The notes under the pieces are model-generated. The model was not told the DNA's origin and did no database searches. It saw only the letters and a program-made list of their open reading frames with translations. From positions 1 to 64,000 of the forward strand of contig CALMQX010000002.1 in the NCBI GenBank assembly GCA_937873315.1: 64,000 nucleotides of DNA, written 5' to 3'. A program made the translations under genes and the position numbers. Source of the stretch: an uncultured Nostocoides sp. (GTDB lineage Bacteria > Actinomycetota > Actinomycetes > Actinomycetales > Dermatophilaceae). Positions 26,806 through 35,236 of the stretch are shown piece after piece (the first letter of the stretch is position 1; every line of letters starts with the position of its first letter).

Positions 26806-28674
26806 ATGGCCCTCGACGTCGAACTGTCCGAGATCCGTGACTTCCTGGCTCAGCACGCGCCCTTCGAGGATCTTCCGGCTGGCGAGTTGGAAGCCCTCGT
26901 TCCCCGGCTCAGCGTGCAGTACTTCCGGCGCGGGAGCGCGCTGATCGCACGCGGCGATGATAACCACAGCCTGTACATCCTGCGCAGCGGTGCAGTCGAC
27001 GTCCACGACGCCAATAGCAGCTTCGTCGACCGCGGCGAGCCGGGCGGCTGTTTCGGCGCCATCACCCTGACCGAGGGCAACCCGTCGACCTTCAATGTCG
27101 TGGCGATCGAGGACTCGCTGGCTTTGGTCATGCCCGGTGAGGTCTTCCACGACCTGTGTGCCCGCTTCCCTGACGTGGACCACTTCTTTGACCTGCAGCG
27201 CGCCCGACGGATGCAAGGAGCGGTCGCCACCCAGCAGTTGTCAAACTCCGGCAGCGCCATCCTCAAGACCCAGGTGCGCGAGCTCATCAGGCGGCCGCCG
27301 GTCCTGGTCACCAGCCAGGCCAGTATTCGTCAGGCCGCGGAGCAGATGAGCGAGGCCGGCGTCAGCTCCCTGCTGGTGATGAATGGCGACGCCTTGGCCG
27401 GCATCATCACCGACCGAGACCTGCGCAATCGGGTCCTGGCCTCGGGTCGTGATCCGCGCGATCCGGTTGCGGAGATCATGACCACCAAGCCCGTCACCGG
27501 CTCCGCTGAGTCCCTGGCCTTCGAAGTGCTGCTGGAGATGGTGGGTCGCAATATCCACCATCTCCCGATCCTGCACGATGGCGTCCCGGTCGGCATCGTC
27601 ACGACCACTGACCTGATGCGGCTGGAGCAGGCCAACCCGGTCTACCTGGCCGGTGACATCGCCAAGCAAGACGACGTGGCCGGGGTCGCCGCCGCGGTAT
27701 CTCGGTTGCCCCAGGTCGTCGAATCCCTGGTCGCCCAAGATGCCAGCGCCGACGACATCGGACGAATCGTCACGGCCATCGGGGACAGCGTGGAGCGCCG
27801 ACTTTTGCAACTGGCCGAGGCCGAGTTGGGCGACCCGCCGGTGGCCTACTGCTGGGTGGCGCTGGGCTCCAGAGCGCGCTTGGAGCAGGCGCTGGCCGCT
27901 GACCAGGACAACGCGATCATCATCAGTGATGAGGTGACTGCGGATCAGCTGGCGTACTTCACGGCGCTGGCCGAGAAGGTGGTCGGCTGGCTGGTCGACT
28001 GCGGGTACCCTCGCTGCCCGGGCGGCATCATGGCCACCAACCCTCGCTGGCGCGTGCCGCTGGAGACCTGGAAGGCCGAGTTCCGTCAGTGGATGACCCA
28101 GCCCGTGCCGGAGGCGATTCTGCAGGCCAGCATCTTCTTTGACATGCGCGGCGTCCACGGCGACCTCAGCCTGTTTCGCAAGTTGCGCAAGCTCGTGCGG
28201 CATACCGCGCCACAGTCCAATCTCTTCCTCGCGCACCTGGCCAAGCAAGCCACCCTCAATGAGCCGCCGATCGGCTTCTTCCGGGGTTTCGTGTTGGCCA
28301 AGGAAGGCGACCACAAGGACACCCTCGACATCAAACGTGGAGGTGTGGGCGCGGTCGTTGAACTCGCGCGCGTGCATGCCCTCTCGCTCGGGTCGCCGGG
28401 CGTCAACACCCAGACGCGCATCGCGGCGGCGGTCAAGGCCGGGATCATCAGCGAGGAGCGGGGTGAGGATCTGCGAGACGCCTTCGAGTTCATCTCGTAT
28501 GTCCGTCTGCGTCACCAGGCGTCGCAGGTGCGGGCGGGTCGTGCGCCGGACAATCACGTCGCCCCGGACGACTTGAGCAGCTTCGACAAGCGCCACCTGC
28601 GGGAGGCCTTCGGCATTGTTCGCTCGGCCCAGGGGGCCTTGGCTCACCGATACCCCTTGTCGTACATCAGCTGA
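26806..28674 (+). CDS. cNMP-binding/CBS/DUF294 nucleotidyltransferase-like signalling protein
   Basis: 622 residues. Order: cyclic-nucleotide-binding fold (about 15-130, with RRGSALIARGD and GGCFGAI), two CBS domains (about 165-285, ITDRDLRNRVLA and LPILHDGVPVGIVTTTDLMR), a DUF294 nucleotidyltransferase-like domain (GSRARLEQALAADQDNAII), and the DUF294 C-terminal helical domain. This resembles proteins encoded beside actP acetate-permease genes that sense adenylates. ATG 26806 is preceded by GATGAGG. The stop overlaps the exonuclease start. No permease gene is in view. Confidence 0.9.
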   Translation: MALDVELSEIRDFLAQHAPFEDLPAGELEALVPRLSVQYFRRGSALIARGDDNHSLYILRSGAVDVHDANSSFVDRGEPGGCFGAITLTEGNPSTFNVVAIEDSLALVMPGEVFHDLCARFPDVDHFFDLQRARRMQGAVATQQLSNSGSAILKTQVRELIRRPPVLVTSQASIRQAAEQMSEAGVSSLLVMNGDALAGIITDRDLRNRVLASGRDPRDPVAEIMTTKPVTGSAESLAFEVLLEMVGRNIHHLPILHDGVPVGIVTTTDLMRLEQANPVYLAGDIAKQDDVAGVAAAVSRLPQVVESLVAQDASADDIGRIVTAIGDSVERRLLQLAEAELGDPPVAYCWVALGSRARLEQALAADQDNAIIISDEVTADQLAYFTALAEKVVGWLVDCGYPRCPGGIMATNPRWRVPLETWKAEFRQWMTQPVPEAILQASIFFDMRGVHGDLSLFRKLRKLVRHTAPQSNLFLAHLAKQATLNEPPIGFFRGFVLAKEGDHKDTLDIKRGGVGAVVELARVHALSLGSPGVNTQTRIAAAVKAGIISEERGEDLRDAFEFISYVRLRHQASQVRAGRAPDNHVAPDDLSSFDKRHLREAFGIVRSAQGALAHRYPLSYIS

Positions 28675-29360
28675 TGGGGTGGTTCACCCGGTCGCCGCAG
28701 ACCCGCCGCGAGCGGGCCTTGCGGACCTGCCCGCAGGGGCCCCTGCGGGAGTACCTCAGCGTGCCCTTCCCGGAGGCGGATACGGCGGTTGCCGACCTTG
28801 CACTCTTGGCTATCGACATCGAGACCACCGGGCTAGATCCGGCCAAGGATCACGTGCTCTCGGTGGGATTCGTCCCGATCAACGGGCGGTCGATTGTCCT
28901 GGGTGGCGCGCGGCACCACTTGATCGCGACCGAGGGCCAGGTGGGTCAGTCGGCGACCGTGCACGGTTTGACCGATGACGCCCTTGCGGAGGGGATGCCC
29001 TTGGTGGACGCAGTGGCCGAGGTGTTGCGGGCCATGTCGGGGCGCGTGCTGCTGGCGCACTTTGCCCGGATCGAGCGGGACTTCTTGCGGATCGCGTGCG
29101 AGCGGGCCTGGGGGAGTGCCATGCCGACAGTCATCGTCGACACGATGGAGTTGCATCGGCGGTTGCTATCGCGGCAGTGGGGCGCCGAGATCCCGGATGG
29201 TGGCCTGCGGCTGTGGACCGCGCGGACGCGCTATGGCCTGCCGGTCTACCGGGCGCATGAAGCTCTCACCGATGCCTTGGCGTGCGCCGAGCTCTACCTG
29301 GCCCAAACGGCCGAGATCGCCGCCGAGCGCACAGTGACGCTCGGGGCGATCTCGAGTTAA
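28674..29360 (+). CDS. DEDDh 3'-5' exonuclease (DnaQ-like)
   Basis: 228 residues. Exo I motif AIDIETTGL (about residues 45-53), Exo II in LLAHFARIERDFL, Exo III HEALTDALACAELY. Single-domain exonuclease related to PolC/DnaQ epsilon and to the exonucleases that travel with CBS/DUF294 proteins. Start and stop overlap as TGATG with the upstream gene, so the two are co-translated. Confidence 0.9.
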   Translation: MGWFTRSPQTRRERALRTCPQGPLREYLSVPFPEADTAVADLALLAIDIETTGLDPAKDHVLSVGFVPINGRSIVLGGARHHLIATEGQVGQSATVHGLTDDALAEGMPLVDAVAEVLRAMSGRVLLAHFARIERDFLRIACERAWGSAMPTVIVDTMELHRRLLSRQWGAEIPDGGLRLWTARTRYGLPVYRAHEALTDALACAELYLAQTAEIAAERTVTLGAISS

Positions 29361-29370
29361 GGCTGGTGGC

Positions 29371-29538
29371 TCAGAAGGTGCGGGGGCGGGTGCCCTGCGA
29401 GATCAGGTAGAGCTCGTGCGTCTCGCGGGCCAGGTCGCGGTCCTGCGCCATCGAGGCGCCGTAGCCGTGGTGGCGTGAGGTGATGAGGGAGCTCGCAAGG
29501 GCGCGAGCCTTCTGGATGGTGAGCGTCGCGGTGTTCAT
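29371..29538 (-). CDS. Small hypothetical protein
   Basis: 55 residues from ATG 29538, mostly polar and helical (IQKARALASSLITSRHHGYG, DLARETHELYLI). No domain recognised. It is divergent from the LysR-type gene, with an AT-rich 80-bp region between them that has the look of a shared promoter. Being short, it could be spurious, but its codon use is normal for the window. Confidence 0.5.
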   Translation of the reverse strand: MNTATLTIQKARALASSLITSRHHGYGASMAQDRDLARETHELYLISQGTRPRTF

Positions 29539-29620
29539 GTATGAAGTATCTCGCCATTGAACTATCAAGCACAAGTCCAGTTTACTTACGAGTAGTTAAG
29601 TATGACTGTACTATTGGGGG

Positions 29621-30529
29621 ATGCTCGATCCGCACCGAATTCGCGTGTTCCGTTCCGTGGTGGCCAGTGGTTCAGTACAGGCGGCTGCGGACAATCTGGG
29701 CCTGACTTCGTCGGCCGTCAGCCAACGCCTCTCCGCGCTGCAGCGCGAGACCGGGCTCACCCTCTTCCACCGCGTGGGCCGGGGGATCGTCCCCACGGAG
29801 GCCGCTTTGGTGCTCGATCGTCGGACCGATGACGTGATGTCCGAATGGGTGCACCTTGAGGGCGTGGTCGAGGACTTGCGAGAGGGCCGCCTCGATCGTC
29901 TCAGCATCGGCTATTTCGCCTCGGCTGGGTCAGCCTGGATGCCGACCCTGGTCAAGCGCTTGCGTGAAGAGTTCCCCGACCTGGTTCTTGAACTGGTGCT
30001 GAACGAAGTGGACCGGCCGGCGACCAGGCCAGATCTCGATGTGGTGATGGGGGAGCCGGATGCCCAGGTCCCACCGGGGTGCCAACGAACAGAGCTCGTC
30101 CGGGACCCCTTCGTGATCGTGGTGCCACGAGCCCATCGCCTGGCCGACCTTGAGCGGGCCGCGCTGAGTGACCTGCGCCGGGAGATCTGGGTGAGCAATG
30201 ACTTCACCAAGAGTCACGGACATCAACTCGTCATCGCCGCATGCAAGACGGCCGGCTTCCAGCCCCGCTTCAGTGTGCAGGCGCAGGATCACCACACGGC
30301 GATCGGGTTCGTCGCGGCGGGTGTGGGGATCTCGGTTATGCCGGGGCTGGCGGCCAGATTCCTGCCGGCCAATGTGACCCGACTGGACATCGTCGGACCA
30401 CGTCCCGTGCGTCACCTAGCCGCGGTCCGGCGCGACCTTGGGGCGCCGCATCCGGCCGCAGACCGCGCCCTGGAGATCCTTACCGACCTGATCGCCCACC
30501 CGAGCCGCGCTGTTGCTCCTGCACAGTGA
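29621..30529 (+). CDS. LysR-family transcriptional regulator
   Basis: 302 residues. N-terminal winged helix (VFRSVVASGSVQAAADNLGL, SAVSQRLSALQRETGLTLFHR), then a periplasmic-binding-like effector domain. The inducer is unknown. It lies opposite the 55-residue gene, its most likely direct neighbour target. Its last 50 bp overlap the 3' end of the convergent sigma-factor gene. Confidence 0.9.
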   Translation: MLDPHRIRVFRSVVASGSVQAAADNLGLTSSAVSQRLSALQRETGLTLFHRVGRGIVPTEAALVLDRRTDDVMSEWVHLEGVVEDLREGRLDRLSIGYFASAGSAWMPTLVKRLREEFPDLVLELVLNEVDRPATRPDLDVVMGEPDAQVPPGCQRTELVRDPFVIVVPRAHRLADLERAALSDLRREIWVSNDFTKSHGHQLVIAACKTAGFQPRFSVQAQDHHTAIGFVAAGVGISVMPGLAARFLPANVTRLDIVGPRPVRHLAAVRRDLGAPHPAADRALEILTDLIAHPSRAVAPAQ

Positions 30530-31274
30530 TCCGCAGCCGCTCGGCCATCTCCGGTGGTACGACCGAGTCCGGATCCCGCAGTCGGCCCACAGCATCGGTG
30601 ACTCCCACCACTGCGGCATACAGGCCTGGACAGGTTGGACACCCACTGAGGTGAGTTTCGAGTGCGCTGCGCTCGCCAGCGGTCAGTTCGTCGTCGAGGT
30701 AGTCGCCGATCCGCGATCGAGCTTTCCAACACCGCATTGGCACCCCCGTGCTTGCTCGACGCCGAGCCTCGTCGGCGAGTAGGTCGATGATCATGGCCCG
30801 GCCGCGCCGCAACCGTTGTTTTGCGGCCGGCAGGCTGACCTCCGAAATCTCGGCGACCTCGGCTGAGGTCAGTCCTTCGAGGTCGTGCAGGATGACCGCC
30901 GCCCGCAGAATGGCGGGCAGATGCACCAGCGCGTCCAAGAGGTCGTCACGGTCGGCGGCCCGCGCGATCACGGTCTGCGGGTCAACGGTGTAGTCGTCGT
31001 CCTGCCAGGACCGCTCGATTTCAGCGCCGATCACCTCATCCGGCACCGGATCAGCCGACTTCGCCCGCTGCAGGTCGATGAAGCGATGGTGCATCACCCG
31101 GTGGAGCCAGGTGCGCAGCGCGGACTGGCCTTGGAAGGTGTCCGCGCTGCGCAGTGCCCGCTCAAGGGTGTCTTGGACGAGATCCTCAGCTGAGTTCAGG
31201 TCACCGGTGAGGTACCGGGCGTACCTGACCAGTCCAGGGATCTCGTCGATCAGGTCGGTGGTGTCGAGCGGCAT
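30480..31274 (-). CDS. ECF sigma factor with fused zinc-finger (anti-sigma-like) tail
   Basis: 264 residues. Region 2 (ARYLTGDLNSAEDLVQDTLE, SALRTWLHRVMHHRFIDLQR) and region 4 (about 112-165, AEVAEISEVSLPAAKQRLRRG) are complete. After residue 175 comes a Cys182-x25-His208-x3-Cys212-x2-Cys215 zinc site (ETHLSGCPTC), the pattern of zf-HC2/ZAS anti-sigma domains. Normally that domain is on a separate protein; here it is in cis. No membrane helix follows. TAA stop at 30480, convergent overlap with the LysR gene. Confidence 0.88.
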   Translation of the reverse strand: MPLDTTDLIDEIPGLVRYARYLTGDLNSAEDLVQDTLERALRSADTFQGQSALRTWLHRVMHHRFIDLQRAKSADPVPDEVIGAEIERSWQDDDYTVDPQTVIARAADRDDLLDALVHLPAILRAAVILHDLEGLTSAEVAEISEVSLPAAKQRLRRGRAMIIDLLADEARRRASTGVPMRCWKARSRIGDYLDDELTAGERSALETHLSGCPTCPGLYAAVVGVTDAVGRLRDPDSVVPPEMAERLRITVQEQQRGSGGRSGR

Positions 31275-31328
31275 ACCGCCGAGCCTAGGAGACGTGGATC
31301 AGCCCTGGGCGGATCAGCCCCTGTCGGA

Positions 31329-31532
31329 TCAGGCCTGGTCGGCCGAGCGGGTGCTGATGCCGAAGAGCCGGTACAGCGGGCAGAATCCCACCAGGCCGGT
31401 GACCAGCATGACCGCTGCAACGATCCAGAGCACGATGCCCAGGGTGCCGCCGGTCATGAAGGCCGCGATGGCCGCAATGATCGCGACGACGATGCGGATG
31501 ACCTTGTCGGTCTGGCCGACGTTCTTGCCCAT
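31329..31532 (-). CDS. DUF2892 (YgaP-like) small membrane protein
   Basis: 67 residues: a short polar N-terminus, two hydrophobic helices (about 10-50), and the conserved FCPLYRLFGIST after the second. This is the DUF2892 fold found alone or at the C-terminus of the membrane rhodanese YgaP. No CstR palindrome lies upstream. Function is not established. Confidence 0.85.
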   Translation of the reverse strand: MGKNVGQTDKVIRIVVAIIAAIAAFMTGGTLGIVLWIVAAVMLVTGLVGFCPLYRLFGISTRSADQA

Positions 31533-31709
31533 GATTGCTGTCCTTTGCGTATGCCGCGGGCTTGCGCTTCAAGCCCGTCGACCACATAGACGAATGGCGC
31601 ACGCAAAGGGATACATCGGCGGCTTCTTGCGCTCCCGTAGCCTCCCGTTCGCCGCCGCTTTCCCACCTCACGCGCCTCAAGTTCGCCGCTTTCCTACCTC
31701 ACGCGCCTC

Positions 31710-31797
31710 AACTTTCCCGCCTGATGCCGGAACCTTCTGGTTAGGGCCCCTTCTAAGGGGCCCTAACCAGAAGGTTCTCTCCCTAGGCGGAAAAGTT
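31710..31797. repeat. Palindromic repeat element, copy D
   Basis: AACTTTCCCGCCTGATGCC at the left, GCGGAAAAGTT at the right, and a central stem of about 22 bp (31729-31778, GGAACCTTCTGGTTAGGG paired with CCCTAACCAGAAGGTT). The stem bases differ from copies B and C on both arms in a compensating way. A duplicate of the outer end (CACGCGCCTCAA) lies just upstream. With the next tandem repeat this fills the gene-free 31533-31931. Confidence 0.9.
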
Positions 31798-31806
31798 GAG
31801 GCGGAT

Positions 31807-31902
31807 GGGATTCGCCGGTAGGGCGCGCGCGGGATTGGCGGGTAGGGCGCGCGCGGGATTGGCGGGTAGGGCGCGCGCGGGATTCGCCGGTATGGCGCGC
31901 GG
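31807..31902. repeat. 24-bp tandem repeat, four copies
   Basis: Four near-identical 24-bp units (GGGATTSGCSGGTAGGGCGC followed by GCGC, S = C or G) follow repeat element copy D and stop about 30 bp before the ferredoxin gene end. Non-coding. Confidence 0.88.
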
Positions 31903-31931
31903 GCGGGACCAGCGGGCGGGGCCCGTGTCTG

Positions 31932-32141
31932 TCAGGTGCCGGCCCAATAGAGCGCGCGTGCCGGACAGAGCCGGATCGCGGTCTCGCCCTCGGCGGGGTC
32001 AACGGCAGCATTCGCGATGACCGGGTAGCCCCACTCGTCCAACTGAATGTCCCGCGGCAGCAGACTGGCGCAAATGCCGTGAGCCGAGCAGGCGATGCGA
32101 TCGATGCGGATCTCGGCTTGACGATCAGGCGAGGTAGGCAT
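31932..32141 (-). CDS. Ferredoxin, probable [3Fe-4S] type
   Basis: 69 residues. DRIACSAHGICASLLPRD followed by RLCPARAL gives only three cysteines, the pattern of actinobacterial [3Fe-4S] ferredoxins that serve cytochromes P450 and other oxidoreductases. Its start lies within the end of the NuoF-like gene (17-bp overlap), so it is the last gene of the electron-transfer operon and likely passes electrons to or from it. Confidence 0.88.
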   Translation of the reverse strand: MPTSPDRQAEIRIDRIACSAHGICASLLPRDIQLDEWGYPVIANAAVDPAEGETAIRLCPARALYWAGT

Positions 32142-33240
32142 GAGCGACCTTCCCTTCGAGTGGGCAGTTCCCGGCTGCATGCTCGGCGAGATGCTGCCCG
32201 AAGACCCGCAGGGCGCTGCGGACCATGCCGGCCACGCCGTCCGGGAATCGGCAGGCACCCCGCCCGATCAGCAGATCGACCCGCGCGCTGAACTGGTCTA
32301 CGGCGCGCGAGGTGGGACGGGCGATCAGCTCGGCCCACTGAGCCGACACCGCCGGGAGCCCGAACATGCACGGTCCGCATTGCCCGGCGGATTCGCCTGC
32401 GGCATAGGACAACAGTGATGACACCTGCGCAAGTGGACAGCGGTCGGGAGCCAGGACGTTGATGACTCCCGGGCCGGTGGACCCGCCGTATGCCGCGAGC
32501 CCGGCGTTGGACCAGATGGCGCCGGCCGCCTCCGCCTCGGTGAGGAAGAAGCCCCCGAGCCCGCCCAGCCAGACCGGGCCCGGGATGCCGCCCGCGCCCT
32601 CCGCGCCGGCCGCGCCCGCCGCTCGGAGCAGATCGGCCAGTGGTATGCCGGCCGCGGCGGCAAAGACCCCCGGCGAGTGCACCGAGCCGCCAATGGTCAC
32701 GAGGCGAGGCCCGGGTTCGGTGGGAGTTCCAAACGATCGGAACCAGGCCGATCCGCGATCCGCAATCTGGGCCACCCGCCATACAGTTTCGGCGTTGAGC
32801 ACGACGGTCGGCGCGACTTGCCGGCCCTGCACATCTCGCCCTCCATAAACGAAGGGCGTGCGCTTGGTCATGGGTCGGGCCAACTGACCGCTGGCCAAGG
32901 AGATCAGGGCACTCTCCTCCGAGGACACGTATCGGTGCGGAACCTCGAGAACCTCGAGTCCCGCAGCCGCCAACCGCGAGGCGGTGGCCGAGCCGCGGTG
33001 TGCGGCATACCGAATTCCACCGAGACGTCCGGGAGCGATCAACTTCGCGCCCTGGACCAGGTCCGCGAGGTGGTTCTCGACCACCCAGGCATCCTTGGTT
33101 GCGCCGATTTCGCCGTCGCAGGCATTCACGATGAGGGCGGCCCGATTCTCGATGGCGGCCCGCACCTTGGTGCCAGTGCTGAAAGCGGCACCGCCCCGCC
33201 CGGTGAGCCCCGAGGCATCAAGCTGCTCGATGAGGGTCAT
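32125..33240 (-). CDS. NuoF-like FMN/Fe-S NADH-binding protein
   Basis: 371 residues from ATG 33240. GRGGAAFSTGTK near the N-terminus is the NADH/FMN-binding Gly-rich motif of NuoF; an SLBB-like part follows (about 190-240). The C-terminal Fe-S domain has AGQCGPC, a Cys in RGACRFPDG and a Cys in GNCPLEG. Length is shorter than true NuoF (about 430). It overlaps the ferric-reductase gene as ATGA. It probably feeds NAD(P)H electrons into the membrane protein or the ferredoxin. Confidence 0.87.
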   Translation of the reverse strand: MTLIEQLDASGLTGRGGAAFSTGTKVRAAIENRAALIVNACDGEIGATKDAWVVENHLADLVQGAKLIAPGRLGGIRYAAHRGSATASRLAAAGLEVLEVPHRYVSSEESALISLASGQLARPMTKRTPFVYGGRDVQGRQVAPTVVLNAETVWRVAQIADRGSAWFRSFGTPTEPGPRLVTIGGSVHSPGVFAAAAGIPLADLLRAAGAAGAEGAGGIPGPVWLGGLGGFFLTEAEAAGAIWSNAGLAAYGGSTGPGVINVLAPDRCPLAQVSSLLSYAAGESAGQCGPCMFGLPAVSAQWAELIARPTSRAVDQFSARVDLLIGRGACRFPDGVAGMVRSALRVFGQHLAEHAAGNCPLEGKVAHAYLA

Positions 33241-33800
33241 GACCACTCCTGAACAAGGACGTCGCGACGGCGGTCGCGGTCGTGATGGGAGGTGGTGGCC
33301 CGCCAGCCGATGGCACCGGCACCGACCGCTGCGCAGAGCACGGTGACGAATCGGAGAATCGGCTGATCCGAGGTTCCGAGCATGAATCCGTGTACGAGCG
33401 CGGCAGGCCAGAGCAGGTAGGAGAGCCAATGCACGGCCTTCCAAGTGCGCTCGGGGAGCCGAGGGCGTAGCCATGAGGTGGCTATGACCGCCGCCAGGAT
33501 GTCGATCGCGAGGGTGCCTAGTCCGACCCAAGCACGGGCGTACTCGCTCGTGAACGGCACGATGGCGGAGATCAGGTCGATCGAGACGTAGGTCTCGGCG
33601 ATCGCCGTTCCCACGTGCACGGTGAGGAATGCCGCCATGCCGAGCGAAAGCCAACGGTGCAGCGCCATCACGATGGTCGCCTGGTCGCCGTGTGGCCGTC
33701 GGCGGCCAGAGGTGACGACCCCGAGGACGCTCACTGCCGTGAGCAGCACGATGCTTGCCACGCCGGTGGCCCGAGAGGCGTACCAGAGTGCCTCGTTCAT
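33237..33800 (-). CDS. Ferric-reductase-like transmembrane di-heme protein
   Basis: 187 residues, about five membrane helices. Four histidines occur in two pairs, His48/His62 (LHRWLSLGMAAFLTVHV) and His124/His137 (VHWLSYLLWPAALVHG), the bis-heme b arrangement of the FRE/YedZ superfamily. It would carry electrons across the membrane. It is located between apbE and the NuoF-like gene with overlapping ends. Confidence 0.88.
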   Translation of the reverse strand: MNEALWYASRATGVASIVLLTAVSVLGVVTSGRRRPHGDQATIVMALHRWLSLGMAAFLTVHVGTAIAETYVSIDLISAIVPFTSEYARAWVGLGTLAIDILAAVIATSWLRPRLPERTWKAVHWLSYLLWPAALVHGFMLGTSDQPILRFVTVLCAAVGAGAIGWRATTSHHDRDRRRDVLVQEWS

Positions 33801-34780
33801 GATGCCCTCCCAGTAATCTCACGTGGATCCGGCCAGCCGGGTGTGGTGACCATCGTTCCGTCGATGCCATCGAGTCGTGCCGGAATGCCGTTGCGCTGCA
33901 GCCAATCTGGCGCGTCCAGCCCCAGGATGATGGCTGCGGTGGAGGCGGCATTGGCCTCAAGGGCGTTGGCGGCCACGCAGGTCACCTGGGCCCAGATGGT
34001 GGCCGCGGTTCGGCCCGTTCGGGGATCGAGAATGTGGTGGCCGGTCGATTCGCCCTGCAAGGTCCAGGTCCGCAGCCGGGTCGAACTCGTGGTCACGGCC
34101 TGGCCGGTGCTGACGATGACCTGCAGGATGCTGCCATCGGCGGCCTCGACCCCGATCCGCCAACCCCCGTGCGGGGCAACGCCACTCACGGCGATATCAC
34201 CACCGAGGTTGACGAGGAAGCCGCCGGGCAGCCGCTCCGCCAGGCGGGCAGCGATGTTGTCGGCGGCATACGCTTTGGCGGTCGCACCGAGATCAATGAG
34301 GCAGCCCTGCGGCACTCGGACGGCATCCGTGGCTTCGTCGATCGTGACGCTCTGCCAGCCGGGGACGGCGGCGCCCGCGGTGCCCGCGGCATACGTGGTG
34401 CGTGCACGCACGCTGTCGATATCGCCGTCATAGCCGGACGCCACAACGCCTCGGCCCACGGTGGGATCGACCAAGCCGTCGGTGATGCGCGCCGCGTGCA
34501 GAGCTGCCCGCAGGTAGGCGACGAACACCGGTGATGCCCACGTGGTGGCCGGTCCATGCTCTGCGCGGGCGGCGAGTCGGCTGACCTCGGAGTCGGGCCG
34601 GAAGCGCGAGGCGGCGAGGTCGAGATCGGCCAGGTGATCCTTGGCGATGAGGGTGGCCTGGGCCAGCGCTGCTGGGTCCGTCACGAGAATGCGATGGGTC
34701 GTGCCGATCGCGCGAAACGTCGAACTGGTGATCAGTGAGTCAGCACTGGCACGAGCGGTGGTGGTGGCCATGGCCGTCAC
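33797..34780 (-). CDS. apbE: FAD:protein FMN transferase (ApbE)
   Basis: 327 residues. DSEVSRL near residue 63, the Gly-rich segment LIDLGATAKAYAAD, FLVNLGGDIAVSG, and HHILDPRTGRTA with the metal-site Asp/Thr region are the ApbE hallmarks. It attaches FMN to Thr/Ser of exported flavoproteins. GTG 34780 overlaps the stop of the Ser-rich gene (GTGA). No protein with an FMN_bind domain or a clear flavinylation motif is encoded in this operon, so its substrate is not obvious. Confidence 0.92.
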   Translation of the reverse strand: MTAMATTTARASADSLITSSTFRAIGTTHRILVTDPAALAQATLIAKDHLADLDLAASRFRPDSEVSRLAARAEHGPATTWASPVFVAYLRAALHAARITDGLVDPTVGRGVVASGYDGDIDSVRARTTYAAGTAGAAVPGWQSVTIDEATDAVRVPQGCLIDLGATAKAYAADNIAARLAERLPGGFLVNLGGDIAVSGVAPHGGWRIGVEAADGSILQVIVSTGQAVTTSSTRLRTWTLQGESTGHHILDPRTGRTAATIWAQVTCVAANALEANAASTAAIILGLDAPDWLQRNGIPARLDGIDGTMVTTPGWPDPREITGRAS

Positions 34781-35094
34781 GACCCATTCGTCGTGGTTTG
34801 GGCGCTCGAGGAACTCTCCGTAATCCCCGAGGTGGAGCTGAAGCCGGAGGATGACGTGCTCGACGAACTGTCGGTGGTGGAGGACGTGGACGACGTGGAC
34901 GAGCTGGACGAGCTGTCAGTGGTGGATGACCCGGCTGTGGTCGCGGTCGACTGGGCGGCCGTGCCGGAGGTGTCGGCGCCCGTTGAGGAATCCTGGATGA
35001 GCGTGAGACCGACCCCGCCGGTCACCAAGGTGGCGGCCAGCATGGCTCCAGCGGTCCAGGCCTTGGCGCGATTCAGGGCTCGTGGGGTGCTCAT
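34777..35094 (-). CDS. Ser/Thr-rich single-pass exported protein
   Basis: 105 residues: basic N-terminus, one hydrophobic helix (about 12-33, AWTAGAMLAATLVTGGVGLTLI), then a Ser/Thr-only tail to the end. No Cys. It overlaps apbE by four bases. The tail would lie outside the membrane; it is the kind of linker seen before a functional domain, but no domain follows. Start ATG 35094 has a purine-rich RBS, and a 12-bp-arm palindrome precedes it. Confidence 0.75.
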   Translation of the reverse strand: MSTPRALNRAKAWTAGAMLAATLVTGGVGLTLIQDSSTGADTSGTAAQSTATTAGSSTTDSSSSSSTSSTSSTTDSSSSTSSSGFSSTSGITESSSSAQTTTNGS

Positions 35095-35112
35095 GATGCT
35101 CTCTCTTCCGGT

Positions 35113-35140
35113 GATATCGGCGAGTGCTCTCGCCGATATC
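35113..35140. promoter_or_regulatory. Perfect 12-bp inverted repeat upstream of the Ser-rich gene
   Basis: GATATCGGCGAG, 4-nt loop, CTCGCCGATATC. It ends 18 bp before ATG 35094 on the minus strand. It could be an operator for the apbE/ferric-reductase operon or an attenuator hairpin just upstream of the RBS. Confidence 0.65.
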
Positions 35141-35236
35141 GTCAACTCTGGAGGTCGCGCTTGTGCACTTCCTGTGGACTGCCCATGTGGTGTTTGTGGC
35201 TTCCGAGTGGGCGCGCTGAGTCGGGGCGCTTGGGGG

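Noticed and set aside
27241-28647. 468-codon minus-strand frame
   Set aside because: Antisense to the CBS/DUF294 gene, whose domains are clear.
34777-35094. ApbE flavinylation motif (D-x-x-S/T-G-A-T) in the Ser-rich protein
   Set aside because: The nearest stretch, ADTSGTAA, lacks the required spacing and the G-A-T order, so no motif can be claimed.
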